Shown: piece after piece, positions 1 to 6,877 of the stretch | Layout: each line of letters starts with the position of its first letter | Position numbering within the stretch: the stretch's first letter is position 1 | Assembly (NCBI GenBank): GCA_965977975.1 | Contig: CBHCZH010000131.1 | Coordinates: 1 to 10,271 of the forward strand | DNA from: Croceibacterium_A sp965977975 | Lineage (GTDB): Bacteria; Pseudomonadota; Alphaproteobacteria; Sphingomonadales; Sphingomonadaceae | DNA: 10,271 nt | Direction of reading: 5' to 3' | Position numbers and translations under genes: made by a program | The notes under the pieces: generated by a model | Databases searched by the model: none | Told to the model about the DNA's origin: nothing | The model's input: only the letters and a program-made list of their open reading frames with translations

Positions 1-1550
1 ACGTGACCAACCTCGCCGTCGGTTCCCCGCACGGCGAAGCCTTTCAGCTCCTTGTCGTTCTCCTCGCCTTCACTGAGCCAGGAATCCAGGTTCTCGCGGG
101 TGATCCCCCACAGCATCACGATCGCCGGATCGTCGATCACGTCGGGCACCGCGCCCAACGCGGGCGAGGTCGGATGCTTGGCCCATTCCTCGATCGCCGC
201 CTTGCGCTCGGCGACCAGCGCCGGCCAGTGCGTCGGTCCGCGCGGCGGAGCGCCGATGCCCCACGACAGCATCAGGTCGATGATCGCGCTCTCGAGCTCG
301 TACTGGTTGAGATGGAACACGTCCTCCTCGCGGCCGCCGGACCCGAAGAAGCCGTGCTGGGCGAGCAGCGCACCGAACTCCCTGATCTTGTTGAAGAACA
401 GGTTGGTGTACCAGTGCTCGCAGTAGAACTTGTGGCCCTCGACGTAAGGGAACACGCGGTGCGCGAGGCCGATCAGCTGGTCGTAGGTCGCGCGGTCCTC
501 GTCGGTGTCGAGCAGCTCGCGGTAGTCGGCGACCAGCTGCTCGCGCTCGGCGACCAGTTGCTCGGTCGGCCGCTCGATGTTCGTGCCGGCCTTGATCTTC
601 TCGATATAGCCCGGAAGCGCCGCGAACGGCAGCGATAGGTCGTCGTTCCAGCTGCGGTGGTAGTGGTAGAAGCCGTCGCCCGAGCTGACGTTGAACCACG
701 GGTTGCGGCTGGTCTCGAGCTCGCCGAGCCACTCCTTGCCGGCGTTGCCGACTTTATCCAGCTCGGCGAGCACCGTCTCGATGTCCATTTCGTCGGTGAA
801 GTGCCCGTCGACGCCGAGCTCGACCGCGCGACGGGCGAGGCGCTTCACTTCCTCGTCGGGCCGGAATATCTCGGCTTCCATGCCCGCGACCATGCGGCTG
901 ATCGCCTGGTCGCTGATCTCGGGGAAGGCCTTCTTGCAGAAGTCGAAGAAGGTCATGTACGCGCCGTAGCCGAGCAGCAGGAACTCGAAGTGGTGGTGCC
1001 ACATCCGGTGGTAGCCCTCGACCTGCTTCTGGTAGATGTCGAGCAGCGCGTGGTTGGAGGCGACGCCCTTGCCGGTGTGGGTCGTCTCGATCGGCTCGTA
1101 GTCCGGCAGCGAGGGTTTGGGCAGCGCCTGCGCATCCGCGATCAGCGCCTTCATCTTGTCCTTCCACTGGTCGTAGAGCCGCTCCCAGTGCTCGTAGTAG
1201 TAGAACGCGCGCTGCTGGAACTGCTCGACCCGCTCGGCGATCTCGACCGGATCGGTCACCGCGACGCCGCCGATGTAGACCCGCCCGTTGATGATCCGGT
1301 GTTCGATACCCTTGGCAGTCGGAAGAACATGCACCCGGGTGTTGAACGCTCCGAGCGCGACATAAGCCGCCTCGGCGGTGATCATGTCGAAGTGATGCAT
1401 CGGCTCGGGGAAGTGCATCGAGTTGTAGAACCAGAACTTGCCGTCATCCTCGGGCACGAACTGGGTGTAGTACGGATAGGCGGCCTGCGCGCCTTCGGTG
1501 CCGGCCACGACCTTGAGGTCGCTGGGCAGGGGGAAGCTCTTGTCGGTCAT
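1..1550 (-). CDS. PEP-utilizing / phenylphosphate-synthase-like protein, partial (C-terminus off left edge)
   Basis: The reading frame is open from an ATG at 1550 to the window edge, giving 516 visible residues. A good Shine-Dalgarno (AGGAGAGG, minus strand, 1567-1560) lies nine bases upstream. The protein has no signal peptide. It is rich in aromatic residues and His, for example HRMWHHHFEFLLLGYGAY at 181-198 and GDGFYHYHRSWNDDLSLPFA at 291-310, with charged helical stretches at 105-140 and 320-350. From memory this matches the family annotated as PEP-utilizing enzyme, which resembles the central part of PEP synthase and the large subunit of phenylphosphate synthase. The visible end (ELKGFAVRGT, 501-510) looks like the entry to the swivelling phosphohistidine domain, so the catalytic His should lie just off the window. 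There is no N-terminal ATP-grasp domain, so the ATP-binding part would have to be a separate protein. Family assignment is fairly firm; the substrate is unknown. It could phosphorylate a phenolic or carboxylic compound. It is divergent from the barrel protein gene. Confidence 0.8.
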   Translation of the reverse strand, partial: MTDKSFPLPSDLKVVAGTEGAQAAYPYYTQFVPEDDGKFWFYNSMHFPEPMHHFDMITAEAAYVALGAFNTRVHVLPTAKGIEHRIINGRVYIGGVAVTDPVEIAERVEQFQQRAFYYYEHWERLYDQWKDKMKALIADAQALPKPSLPDYEPIETTHTGKGVASNHALLDIYQKQVEGYHRMWHHHFEFLLLGYGAYMTFFDFCKKAFPEISDQAISRMVAGMEAEIFRPDEEVKRLARRAVELGVDGHFTDEMDIETVLAELDKVGNAGKEWLGELETSRNPWFNVSSGDGFYHYHRSWNDDLSLPFAALPGYIEKIKAGTNIERPTEQLVAEREQLVADYRELLDTDEDRATYDQLIGLAHRVFPYVEGHKFYCEHWYTNLFFNKIREFGALLAQHGFFGSGGREEDVFHLNQYELESAIIDLMLSWGIGAPPRGPTHWPALVAERKAAIEEWAKHPTSPALGAVPDVIDDPAIVMLWGITRENLDSWLSEGEENDKELKGFAVRGTDGEVGH

Positions 1551-1784
1551 CGTCGGCAACCTCTCCTGGGCGTCCGTGGGCCGTTGCGGCTCTCGCTCTC
1601 AGGTGACCCAGGCTCACAAGTCTAAACCATCGCCGCAGTCGAAAGCGAGGATTCCCGCGCACCGGCCGTAGGACAATCGCGCAGGCCGAGAATGCTCGGA
1701 CGACAAGTTTTTCGCCCGCCAGCAAGGCTGGGGCGATCCGTCTCCGTCGTTGCGGACAGACCCCCAGCAGAATGGAAGGCGAAG
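1551..1784. promoter_or_regulatory. Divergent intergenic region between the PEP-utilizing gene and the barrel protein gene
   Basis: This 234-bp gap separates two genes that point away from each other, so promoters for both should lie here. I see no convincing -35/-10 pair on either strand. A short stem (CCGAG at 1686-1690 with CTCGG at 1695-1699), followed some bases later by a run of five T, resembles a weak terminator or attenuator on the plus strand. An in-frame ATG at 1692 could extend the barrel protein, but it lies in front of the signal peptide and is not favoured. Confidence 0.35.
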
Positions 1785-2489
1785 ATGAAGTATATGAAGT
1801 ACAAGTTGATGATCGGCGCAGCCCTGGTCGCCGCTTCCGCTCCGGCCTACGCGCAGGATGTGTCAGGCCTTAGAGTCGAAGGCCGCGCATCGTGGGACCG
1901 TAGCGGTTCGGACTTCGTTTTCCCTAATCCGGACTACGACGAGGATGACGAAGACAGCGAGGAGTTCCTGACCGGATCGGACAAGCGCAGCGACGTCACG
2001 TTCGGCGGCGAGCTCGGATACGACTTCCAGATCGGCTCTTCGTTCGTGGTTGGCGCCTATGCCGGCGCCGACTTCTCGAGCGGCGCGGCCTGCGCCGAAC
2101 TGGTCGAGGACGACATGGCGTGCAACGGCCTCGATCGCACCTTGACCGTCGGCGCCCGCGCCGGCGTGCCGCTCGGCGGCTCCTCGCTGGTCTACGTCAA
2201 GGGCGGTTACTCGAACGGCAAGCTCGACGTCGCCTACGATCCCGACCTGACCGACAACGACGACGACGAGCCTGGCGACGTGTTCGAGTTCTCCGAGACG
2301 CTGAGCGGCTTTCATGCCGGCGGCGGTGTCGAAGTCGGGATTACCCCGCGCGTCTATGTAAAGGCCGAGTACCTCTATACGGACTACGGCAGCCGCGACT
2401 TCAGCATCGGCACCGCTGCGACGGCTCCGATACTGACTATCGCCACCGATCGCCACCAGGTCTTCGCCGGCATCGGCCTGCGGTTCTGA
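1785..2489 (+). CDS. Outer-membrane beta-barrel protein (OmpA/OmpX-type small porin-like)
   Basis: A protein of 234 residues, predicted to insert in the outer membrane. The ATG at 1785 is chosen because GGAAGG (1774-1779) sits five bases upstream and the product then begins with a classical signal peptide: basic start (MKYMKYK), hydrophobic core (LMIGAALVAASA), cleavage after AYA at about residue 23. The mature part alternates Gly/aromatic strand pieces (VTFGGELGYDFQIGSSFVVG; VYVKGGYSNGKLDVAY; GFHAGGGVEVGITPRVYVKA; HQVFAGIGLRF) and ends in Phe, the usual signal for the BAM machinery. The length fits an eight-strand barrel of the OMP_b-brl family. Unusual points are two very acidic loops (about 50-60 and 152-165) and a Cys pair at 103 and 113 that could form a loop disulfide. 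It stands alone: divergent from the PEP-utilizing gene and convergent with the AraC-type gene. Fold and location are well supported; the ligand, if any, is unknown. Confidence 0.88.
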   Translation: MKYMKYKLMIGAALVAASAPAYAQDVSGLRVEGRASWDRSGSDFVFPNPDYDEDDEDSEEFLTGSDKRSDVTFGGELGYDFQIGSSFVVGAYAGADFSSGAACAELVEDDMACNGLDRTLTVGARAGVPLGGSSLVYVKGGYSNGKLDVAYDPDLTDNDDDEPGDVFEFSETLSGFHAGGGVEVGITPRVYVKAEYLYTDYGSRDFSIGTAATAPILTIATDRHQVFAGIGLRF

Positions 2490-2497
2490 CCGGCGCG

Positions 2498-2524
2498 CAG
2501 GAGGCCGCCCAGCGCGGCCTCCTG
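2498..2524. terminator. Stem-loop between convergent barrel and AraC genes
   Basis: A perfect 11-bp stem with a 5-base loop: CAGGAGGCCGC (2498-2508), CCAGC, GCGGCCTCCTG (2514-2524). It begins eight bases after the barrel stop codon and lies 16 bases past the stop of the opposing regulator gene, so it could end transcripts from both sides. The T-tract is poor on both strands (TCGTTG on the plus side), so termination strength is uncertain. Confidence 0.6.
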
Positions 2525-2540
2525 TCGTTGCGAAGCCTCG

Positions 2541-3497
2541 TTAGGCTCTCCCTCCGCGCCACTCGCTCGGGGTCCGCCCAAACCGTTTGCGAAATGCCCG
2601 CGCAAAATAGCCCGGATCGAGAAACCCGCACCGGAACGCGATCTCACCAACGCCGAGGCTACCCGCCCTATGATCGCTCAGCATATCGCTGGCGCGGTCG
2701 AGACGGGTGGCGGTCAGCTCCTGGACGAAGCTGGTGCCGCTGCCGGCGAGGAGCTGCTGCAAGTAGCGCTTTGAGATGCCGAGCTCGACCGCGAGGCCCT
2801 CGGGAGAGAGTTCCGGGTCGGCGAAGTCGCTCTCGATGCGGCGCAGGATGCGGCGCGCGAGCTGGCCACGGTGGCGGCTTTCCGTCGGGGCCTCGTGGAA
2901 CCCGGTCGCGAGAGCAAGAAGGGTGCCGACTTGCTCGGCGATCATCGGGCGGGGTAGGGGTGTGGCATCGATCCCCTCCGCCATCGTTTCGAGCAGGCTG
3001 CCGAGCGGAGCGCCCCAGCCCTCACGGCCGGATATCGGCTTGCCGAGCAGCGCGCCTGGATCGGGCAGGTAGCGGTCGAGCCAGCCCAAGGGCATCATCA
3101 GGTCGAGCGCCTCGTGCGCGGTGTCCATCTCCATCTGATAGAAGCGGGTGTTGTCGAGCAGCACGAACTCGCCCGGCTTTACCGTGAAGCGCTTGCCGCC
3201 AACCCGCGTCCTGAGCGCGCCCTTGCGTGCATAGACGAGCTGGATCGAGGGCGCCGCGTGCCCTGAGCCTTCGCCCGAATGGACAACGCGGCTGGCTGGC
3301 GCCTCAAGCCTGAGCAGGCGCAGCTGCCCGACGCCGTGGCTGCTCCAGCGCGCGGCGAACGCGCTTTCATCGAACACGCAAACGTCGATCGGCGCGATGG
3401 TGCGCGCCGCCCAATCCTGCCACTGCCGCACCGCCTCGCGCCGGGCGAGGCCGGCGGAGGTCCAGCTGGCGTCGTCTGGGGTGGGGGCGGGGTGCAT
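2541..3497 (-). CDS. AraC-family transcriptional regulator
   Basis: A protein of 318 residues with the standard two-part AraC layout. The N-terminal half (about 20-190) resembles the cupin-like ligand-sensing domain AraC_binding_2, with the motif GGKRFTVKPGEFVLLDN at 100-116. The C-terminal part holds two helix-turn-helix units: SPEGLAVELGISKRYLQQLL at 231-250, and VGEIAFRCGFLDPGYFARAF at 283-302, followed by RKRFGRTPSEWR, the signature end of the DNA-binding domain. The start at 3497 has only a poor ribosome-binding site; no better in-frame start was seen, and the N-terminal residues look like real protein from about residue 15 on. The gene is divergent from the amidohydrolase operon with 158 bp between them, the usual arrangement for a regulator that activates its neighbour in response to a pathway substrate. 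Target and inducer are inferred, not shown. Family assignment is firm. Confidence 0.92.
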   Translation of the reverse strand: MHPAPTPDDASWTSAGLARREAVRQWQDWAARTIAPIDVCVFDESAFAARWSSHGVGQLRLLRLEAPASRVVHSGEGSGHAAPSIQLVYARKGALRTRVGGKRFTVKPGEFVLLDNTRFYQMEMDTAHEALDLMMPLGWLDRYLPDPGALLGKPISGREGWGAPLGSLLETMAEGIDATPLPRPMIAEQVGTLLALATGFHEAPTESRHRGQLARRILRRIESDFADPELSPEGLAVELGISKRYLQQLLAGSGTSFVQELTATRLDRASDMLSDHRAGSLGVGEIAFRCGFLDPGYFARAFRKRFGRTPSEWRGGRA

Positions 3498-3537
3498 GGG
3501 GGCAGGTTACGCTCCGACCGCGGAGGCGGCAAGAACT

Positions 3538-3622
3538 CCCCTCCCGCTTGCGGGAGGGGCTGGGGGTGGGCCTCTCGCCCACCTTGCATTGGCCCACCCC
3601 TAACCCCTCCCGCAAGCGGGAG
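3538..3622. repeat. REP-like long inverted repeat in the divergent promoter region
   Basis: Two 31-bp arms (3541-3571 and 3592-3622) are inverted copies of each other with two mismatches, separated by 20 bp. Each arm contains its own small palindrome built on CTCCCGC and GCGGGAG (3541-3547/3550-3556 and 3607-3613/3616-3622). The left one extends outwards to a 10-bp stem starting at 3538. This is the architecture of paired REP sequences. The element fills about half of the 158-bp gap between the AraC gene and the amidohydrolase, ending 33 bases before the amidohydrolase start. Spread in the genome and any mobilising transposase cannot be judged from one window. Confidence 0.8.
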
Positions 3623-3655
3623 CGGGATGCTAGGCAGCCTGCGAGAGGAGAATGC

Positions 3656-4693
3656 ATGCCCAAAGTTCGCCTGATCGCCACCGAGGAAGCCTGGTCGATT
3701 CCCGAAGTCGCGGCGGAGCTGAAAAAGGTCGCCAACTCGCCGACGCAGAGCCTCGACAAGCTGCTGGTCAAGGGCATCTACGACGCGCCGGCCGACAGCT
3801 CGGGTTACGGCAAGCTCGACTTCCTCTCCGGCCTGCTCGACGCCGAGCAGGAGCGCCTCAGGCAGATGGACGAGTACGGGGTCGACATGCACCTGATGGC
3901 GCTGACCGCGCCCGGCGTGCAGATGTTCGACGCCGACACCGCGCACGAGCTGGCGATGCTCGCCAACGACCGGCTCGCCGCGCTGTGCCGCAACTACCCG
4001 ACCCGCTTCGCCGGCCTCGCCAGCTTCGCGCCGCATAGCCCGAAGCGTGCCGCGAAGGAGATGGAGCGCGCCGTCAACGAGCTGAAGCTCAACGGCTTCA
4101 TGATCAACAGTCACACTTACGGCGAATACCTCGACGATCCCAAGTTCTGGCCGATCCTCGAGGCGGCCGAGGCGCTCGACCGCTGCATCTACATCCACCC
4201 GCGCGCCGCTTCGGATACGCTCAAAGGCCCGCTGCAGGACTATGGGATGGACGCGGCGATGTGGGGCTACGGCGTCGAGGTCGGCACGCACGCGGTGCGG
4301 ATGATGGCGGGCGGGGTGTTCGACCGGTTCCCCAAGCTGAAAATCTGCATCGGCCACATGGGCGAGGCGGTGCCGTTCTGGCTGTGGCGGATCAATTTCA
4401 TGAACAGCCGCGCGCAGAAGGTCGGCCGGGCCAAGAAGACAGAGCGGACTATGGCCGAGTACTTCCAGGATAATTTCGTCGTCACCAACAGCGGTGTCGA
4501 GGACCCGCTCGCGGTCCGTTACACGATCGACAAGCTCGGGGTCGCGAATGTGATGTGGGCGATCGACTATCCGTACCAGCCGATGGAGCCGGCGGTGAAG
4601 TTCATCGAGGAGTTCCCCTGCACCGACGAGGAACGCCACGCGCTGTGCCACGGGAATGCGGAGTGCGTGTTCCACATCGCGCCCGCTGAATGA
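3656..4693 (+). CDS. Metal-dependent amidohydrolase, ACMSD / LigW decarboxylase-like (Amidohydro_2)
   Basis: A cytoplasmic enzyme of 345 residues. The ATG at 3656 has AGGAG (3646-3650) five bases upstream; an open stretch reaching back to 3548 is repeat DNA and was excluded. The protein matches the amidohydrolase-2 (ACMSD) superfamily, a TIM barrel with one metal ion, which includes 5-carboxyvanillate decarboxylase LigW, gamma-resorcylate decarboxylase and 2,3-dihydroxybenzoate decarboxylase. Motifs seen in order: IATEEAW near the N-terminus (E10, first metal ligand position), YIHPRA with H181, GHMGEAVPFWLWRIN with H234, and WAIDYPYQ with D304, the usual catalytic or metal-binding Asp. These fit non-oxidative decarboxylases of aromatic acids, but related proteins include hydrolases, so the reaction is open. 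It heads the operon opposite the AraC gene; a REP-like element separates it from the next gene by 145 bp. Superfamily is nearly certain, substrate unknown. Confidence 0.9.
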   Translation: MPKVRLIATEEAWSIPEVAAELKKVANSPTQSLDKLLVKGIYDAPADSSGYGKLDFLSGLLDAEQERLRQMDEYGVDMHLMALTAPGVQMFDADTAHELAMLANDRLAALCRNYPTRFAGLASFAPHSPKRAAKEMERAVNELKLNGFMINSHTYGEYLDDPKFWPILEAAEALDRCIYIHPRAASDTLKGPLQDYGMDAAMWGYGVEVGTHAVRMMAGGVFDRFPKLKICIGHMGEAVPFWLWRINFMNSRAQKVGRAKKTERTMAEYFQDNFVVTNSGVEDPLAVRYTIDKLGVANVMWAIDYPYQPMEPAVKFIEEFPCTDEERHALCHGNAECVFHIAPAE

Positions 4694-4707
4694 CGCTTTC
4701 GCTTCAA

Positions 4708-4835
4708 AATCCTCCCCCGTTCACGGGGGAGGGGGACCACTCGCAGAGTGGTGGAGGGGGGCAGTCTGAAGCCGCCGTGACAGGCCCCCTCCGCCTCGCT
4801 TCGCTTGGCACCTCCCCCGTTAACGGGGGAGGATT
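4708..4835. repeat. 128-bp REP/MITE-like palindromic element inside the operon
   Basis: The element is bounded by a perfect 14-bp terminal inverted repeat: AATCCTCCCCCGTT at 4708-4721 and AACGGGGGAGGATT at 4822-4835. Each end is itself a 22-bp palindrome (4711-4732 with one central mismatch pair, 4811-4832 perfect), so the two ends are also near-direct copies. Inside are a hairpin ACCACTC-GCA-GAGTGGT (4736-4752) and a further pair of arms, GGAGGGGGGC at 4753-4762 against GCCCCCTCC at 4784-4792. Such nested structure is typical of REP doublets or miniature elements. It contains no gene; open frames across it are artefacts. It fills nearly all of the gap between the amidohydrolase and the CoA-transferase. 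Confidence 0.85.
4828..4832 (+). promoter_or_regulatory. Shine-Dalgarno of the CoA-transferase, located in the repeat arm
   Basis: GGAGG at 4828-4832 lies six bases before the ATG at 4839. The same bases form the 3' arm of the perfect palindrome at 4811-4832. In the mRNA the site could therefore pair with CCTCC at 4811-4815 and be hidden in a very stable hairpin. No other ribosome-binding site is visible for this start. Confidence 0.7.
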
Positions 4836-4838
4836 GGG

Positions 4839-5939
4839 ATGAGCGCGGGCCCACCTCTTGCCGGCATCAAGGTCGTCGAGCTGGCCCGCATCCTCGCGGG
4901 CCCGTGGGCGGGGCAAGTGCTGGCCGACCTCGGTGCCGAGGTCATCAAGGTCGAAAGCCCCGAAGGCGACGACACGCGCCGCTGGGGCCCGCCTTTCGTC
5001 GGTGACGACGCGGCCTATTTCCACGCCACCAACCGCGGCAAGCGTTCGGTGGTGGCGGACTTCGCCACCGCGGAGGGCCGCGCCGCGGTGCTCGAGCTGG
5101 TGCGCGAGGCCGACGTGCTGATCGAGAATTTCAAGCTCGGTGGGCTCGCCAAATACGGGCTCGACTATGCGGCCCTCAGCGCGGTCAATCCGCGCCTCGT
5201 CTACTGCTCGATCACCGGGTTCGGGCAGGACGGGCCTTACGCGGCGCGCGCCGGCTACGACTTCATTGTCCAGGGCATGAGCGGGATCATGGACCTGACC
5301 GGCGACCCGGCCGGTCCGCCTCAGAAGATCGGCGTCGCCTATGCCGATATTCTCACCGGCCTTTACGGGGTCATCGCCATCCAAGCGGCGCTGCACCAGC
5401 GGGAGATCACGGGCAAGGGCCAGCACATCGACATGGCGCTGTTCGACGTGATGGTCGGCACGCTCGCCAACCAGGCGATGAACTACCTGGTCTCGGGCGA
5501 GAACCCCACGCGGCTTGGCAACGCCCACCCCAACATCGCGCCCTACGAGGCGTTCCCCGTGGCGGATGGCTGGATCATCATCGCGGTCGGCAACGACGCG
5601 CAGTTCCGGCGCCTGGTGGCGCTGCTGGACCTGCCGGAGCGCGCGGAGTGGGCGACCAACGCCGGCCGCGTGCGCGACCGGGCCGCCCTGTCGGAAGCCA
5701 TCTCCGCGCAGACCCGCGAGTGGGGAAAGGCCGCGTTCCTCGCCGATCTCGAGGAGCAGGGCATCCCCGCCGGCCCGATCAACACCGTCGCCGAAGCGCT
5801 CGCCGATCCGCAGATCGCCGCGCGCGGCATGGTCATCGACCTGGGCGTGGGGCTCAAAGGCCTGCGCACCCCAATCCGCTTTTCGGATGCCGAACTGGCG
5901 CTGGGGAAGCGCTCACCTAAGCTGGGTGGATCCGAATGA
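4839..5939 (+). CDS. Class III CoA-transferase (CaiB/BaiF family)
   Basis: A cytoplasmic protein of 366 residues that should move a CoA group between carboxylic acids, via an enzyme-bound Asp-acyl/glutamyl-CoA type of chemistry known from formyl-CoA transferase (Frc). Motifs: PLAGIKVVELARILAGPWAG at 6-25, LADLGAEVIKVESPEGDDTR at 28-47, NRGKRSVVADF at 65-75, ADVLIENFKLGGLAKYGLDY at 91-110, and GVAYADILTGLYG at 165-177, in which D170 aligns with the catalytic Asp169 of Frc. The C-terminal segment PAGPINTVAEALADPQIAARGM is also characteristic. It is somewhat shorter than Frc (about 428) but complete. The start at 4839 is fixed by a Shine-Dalgarno that belongs to the upstream repeat. Its stop overlaps the next start (ATGA, 5936-5939), so it is translationally coupled to the hydrolase. 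The acid activated cannot be told from sequence; racemases of the alpha-methylacyl-CoA type are in the same family and remain an alternative. Confidence 0.93.
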   Translation: MSAGPPLAGIKVVELARILAGPWAGQVLADLGAEVIKVESPEGDDTRRWGPPFVGDDAAYFHATNRGKRSVVADFATAEGRAAVLELVREADVLIENFKLGGLAKYGLDYAALSAVNPRLVYCSITGFGQDGPYAARAGYDFIVQGMSGIMDLTGDPAGPPQKIGVAYADILTGLYGVIAIQAALHQREITGKGQHIDMALFDVMVGTLANQAMNYLVSGENPTRLGNAHPNIAPYEAFPVADGWIIIAVGNDAQFRRLVALLDLPERAEWATNAGRVRDRAALSEAISAQTREWGKAAFLADLEEQGIPAGPINTVAEALADPQIAARGMVIDLGVGLKGLRTPIRFSDAELALGKRSPKLGGSE

Positions 5940-6877
5940 GCACCCGCCACCTGGTCGATCCGGAAATCGAGATGATGCTCGACATGCCGAGCCTCGACCT
6001 CACCGCCGAGACGCTGCCCGAAGTCCGCGCCAATCCGTTGTTCACCGGAGAGCTGGTCCCGCCGCCGCCGTTTCCGGTCAGCGAAGCGTTCGCGCCCGTC
6101 GAAGGCGGCCCCGACGTACGGCTGGTCGTGATGAACCCGCCTTCGGAGGCAACGGACCGCGGCGCGGTGTTGCACATCCACGGTGGCGGCATGGTGGTCG
6201 GCACCGCCGATCGCGCCGTCGCCGACAAGCCGCACCTCGCGATCGAGCACGATTATGTAGTCGTCTCGGTCGATTACCGCCTCGCGCCCGAGACGCCGTT
6301 CCCTGGCCCGCAGGAGGACAACTATGCGGCGCTCCTGTGGCTCGTCGAGAACGCCGTCAGCCTCGGCGTCGACCCGGCGCGGATCGTGGTCATGGGCGAA
6401 AGCGCCGGCGGCGGGCTGGCAGCGAGCCTCGCGCTGATGGCGCGCGACCGCGGCGGGCCGATGCTCGCCGGCCAGGTGCTGATTTATCCGATGCTCGACT
6501 GGCGCACCGGGGGCCCCGATGACTTGTACAGGAACCGCCACACCGGCGAGTTCATCTGGACCCGCGAGAAGAACCGGTTCGGCTGGGACGCCCTGCGCGG
6601 GTCATACGAGCCAACCGACGAACGCAAGGCGTGGTTCTCGCCCGCATTAGCCGAAGACCTCTCCGGCCTCGCCCCGGCCTACATCGCCACTGGTGCGCTC
6701 GACCTGTTCCTCGACGAGGACCTCGATTACGCGCGCCGCCTGATCGATTGCGGCGTGCGCACCGAATTGCACGTCTATCCGGGCGCCATTCATGCCTTCG
6801 AAATGGTGCCGGAGACAGGCTTGGCCCGGCAGGCGGGCATGGACCTGAACCGCGGGCTGGCGCGTCTCCTGGGGTGA
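5936..6877 (+). CDS. Alpha/beta hydrolase, hormone-sensitive-lipase family (carboxylesterase)
   Basis: A protein of 313 residues without a signal peptide. It carries the full HSL (family IV, GDXG) signature: the oxyanion-hole motif HGGG at 82-85 in LHIHGGGMVVGT, the segment VSVDYRLAPETPFPG at 110-124, the nucleophile elbow GESAGG with S156, the acid D256 in TGALDLFLDEDLDYA, and the catalytic H286 in YPGAIHAFE. The length is normal for the family. Such enzymes hydrolyse short-chain esters, sometimes of aromatic alcohols or lactones. The ATG overlaps the stop of the CoA-transferase by four bases (ATGA), which indicates a shared operon and coupled translation. In this context it probably opens an ester or lactone of the same pathway, but that is inference; the fold and catalytic triad are clear. 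Confidence 0.93.
   Translation: MSTRHLVDPEIEMMLDMPSLDLTAETLPEVRANPLFTGELVPPPPFPVSEAFAPVEGGPDVRLVVMNPPSEATDRGAVLHIHGGGMVVGTADRAVADKPHLAIEHDYVVVSVDYRLAPETPFPGPQEDNYAALLWLVENAVSLGVDPARIVVMGESAGGGLAASLALMARDRGGPMLAGQVLIYPMLDWRTGGPDDLYRNRHTGEFIWTREKNRFGWDALRGSYEPTDERKAWFSPALAEDLSGLAPAYIATGALDLFLDEDLDYARRLIDCGVRTELHVYPGAIHAFEMVPETGLARQAGMDLNRGLARLLG

Noticed and set aside
657..1625. A 322-codon plus-strand open frame opposite the PEP-utilizing gene
   Set aside because: The minus-strand frame gives a coherent protein with a ribosome-binding site over the same bases; this one is Val/Leu/Asp-rich shadow.
3179..4675. A 498-codon open frame on the minus strand across the AraC start, the repeat and the amidohydrolase
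   Set aside because: It is antisense to the amidohydrolase, crosses repeat DNA and reads like GC-rich shadow sequence (Arg/Ala/Val/His-rich, no recognisable domain).
4567..4854. A minus-strand open frame through the REP-like element (product containing SPVNGGG)
   Set aside because: Products of this kind are translations of the repeat itself and are often mis-annotated as small proteins.
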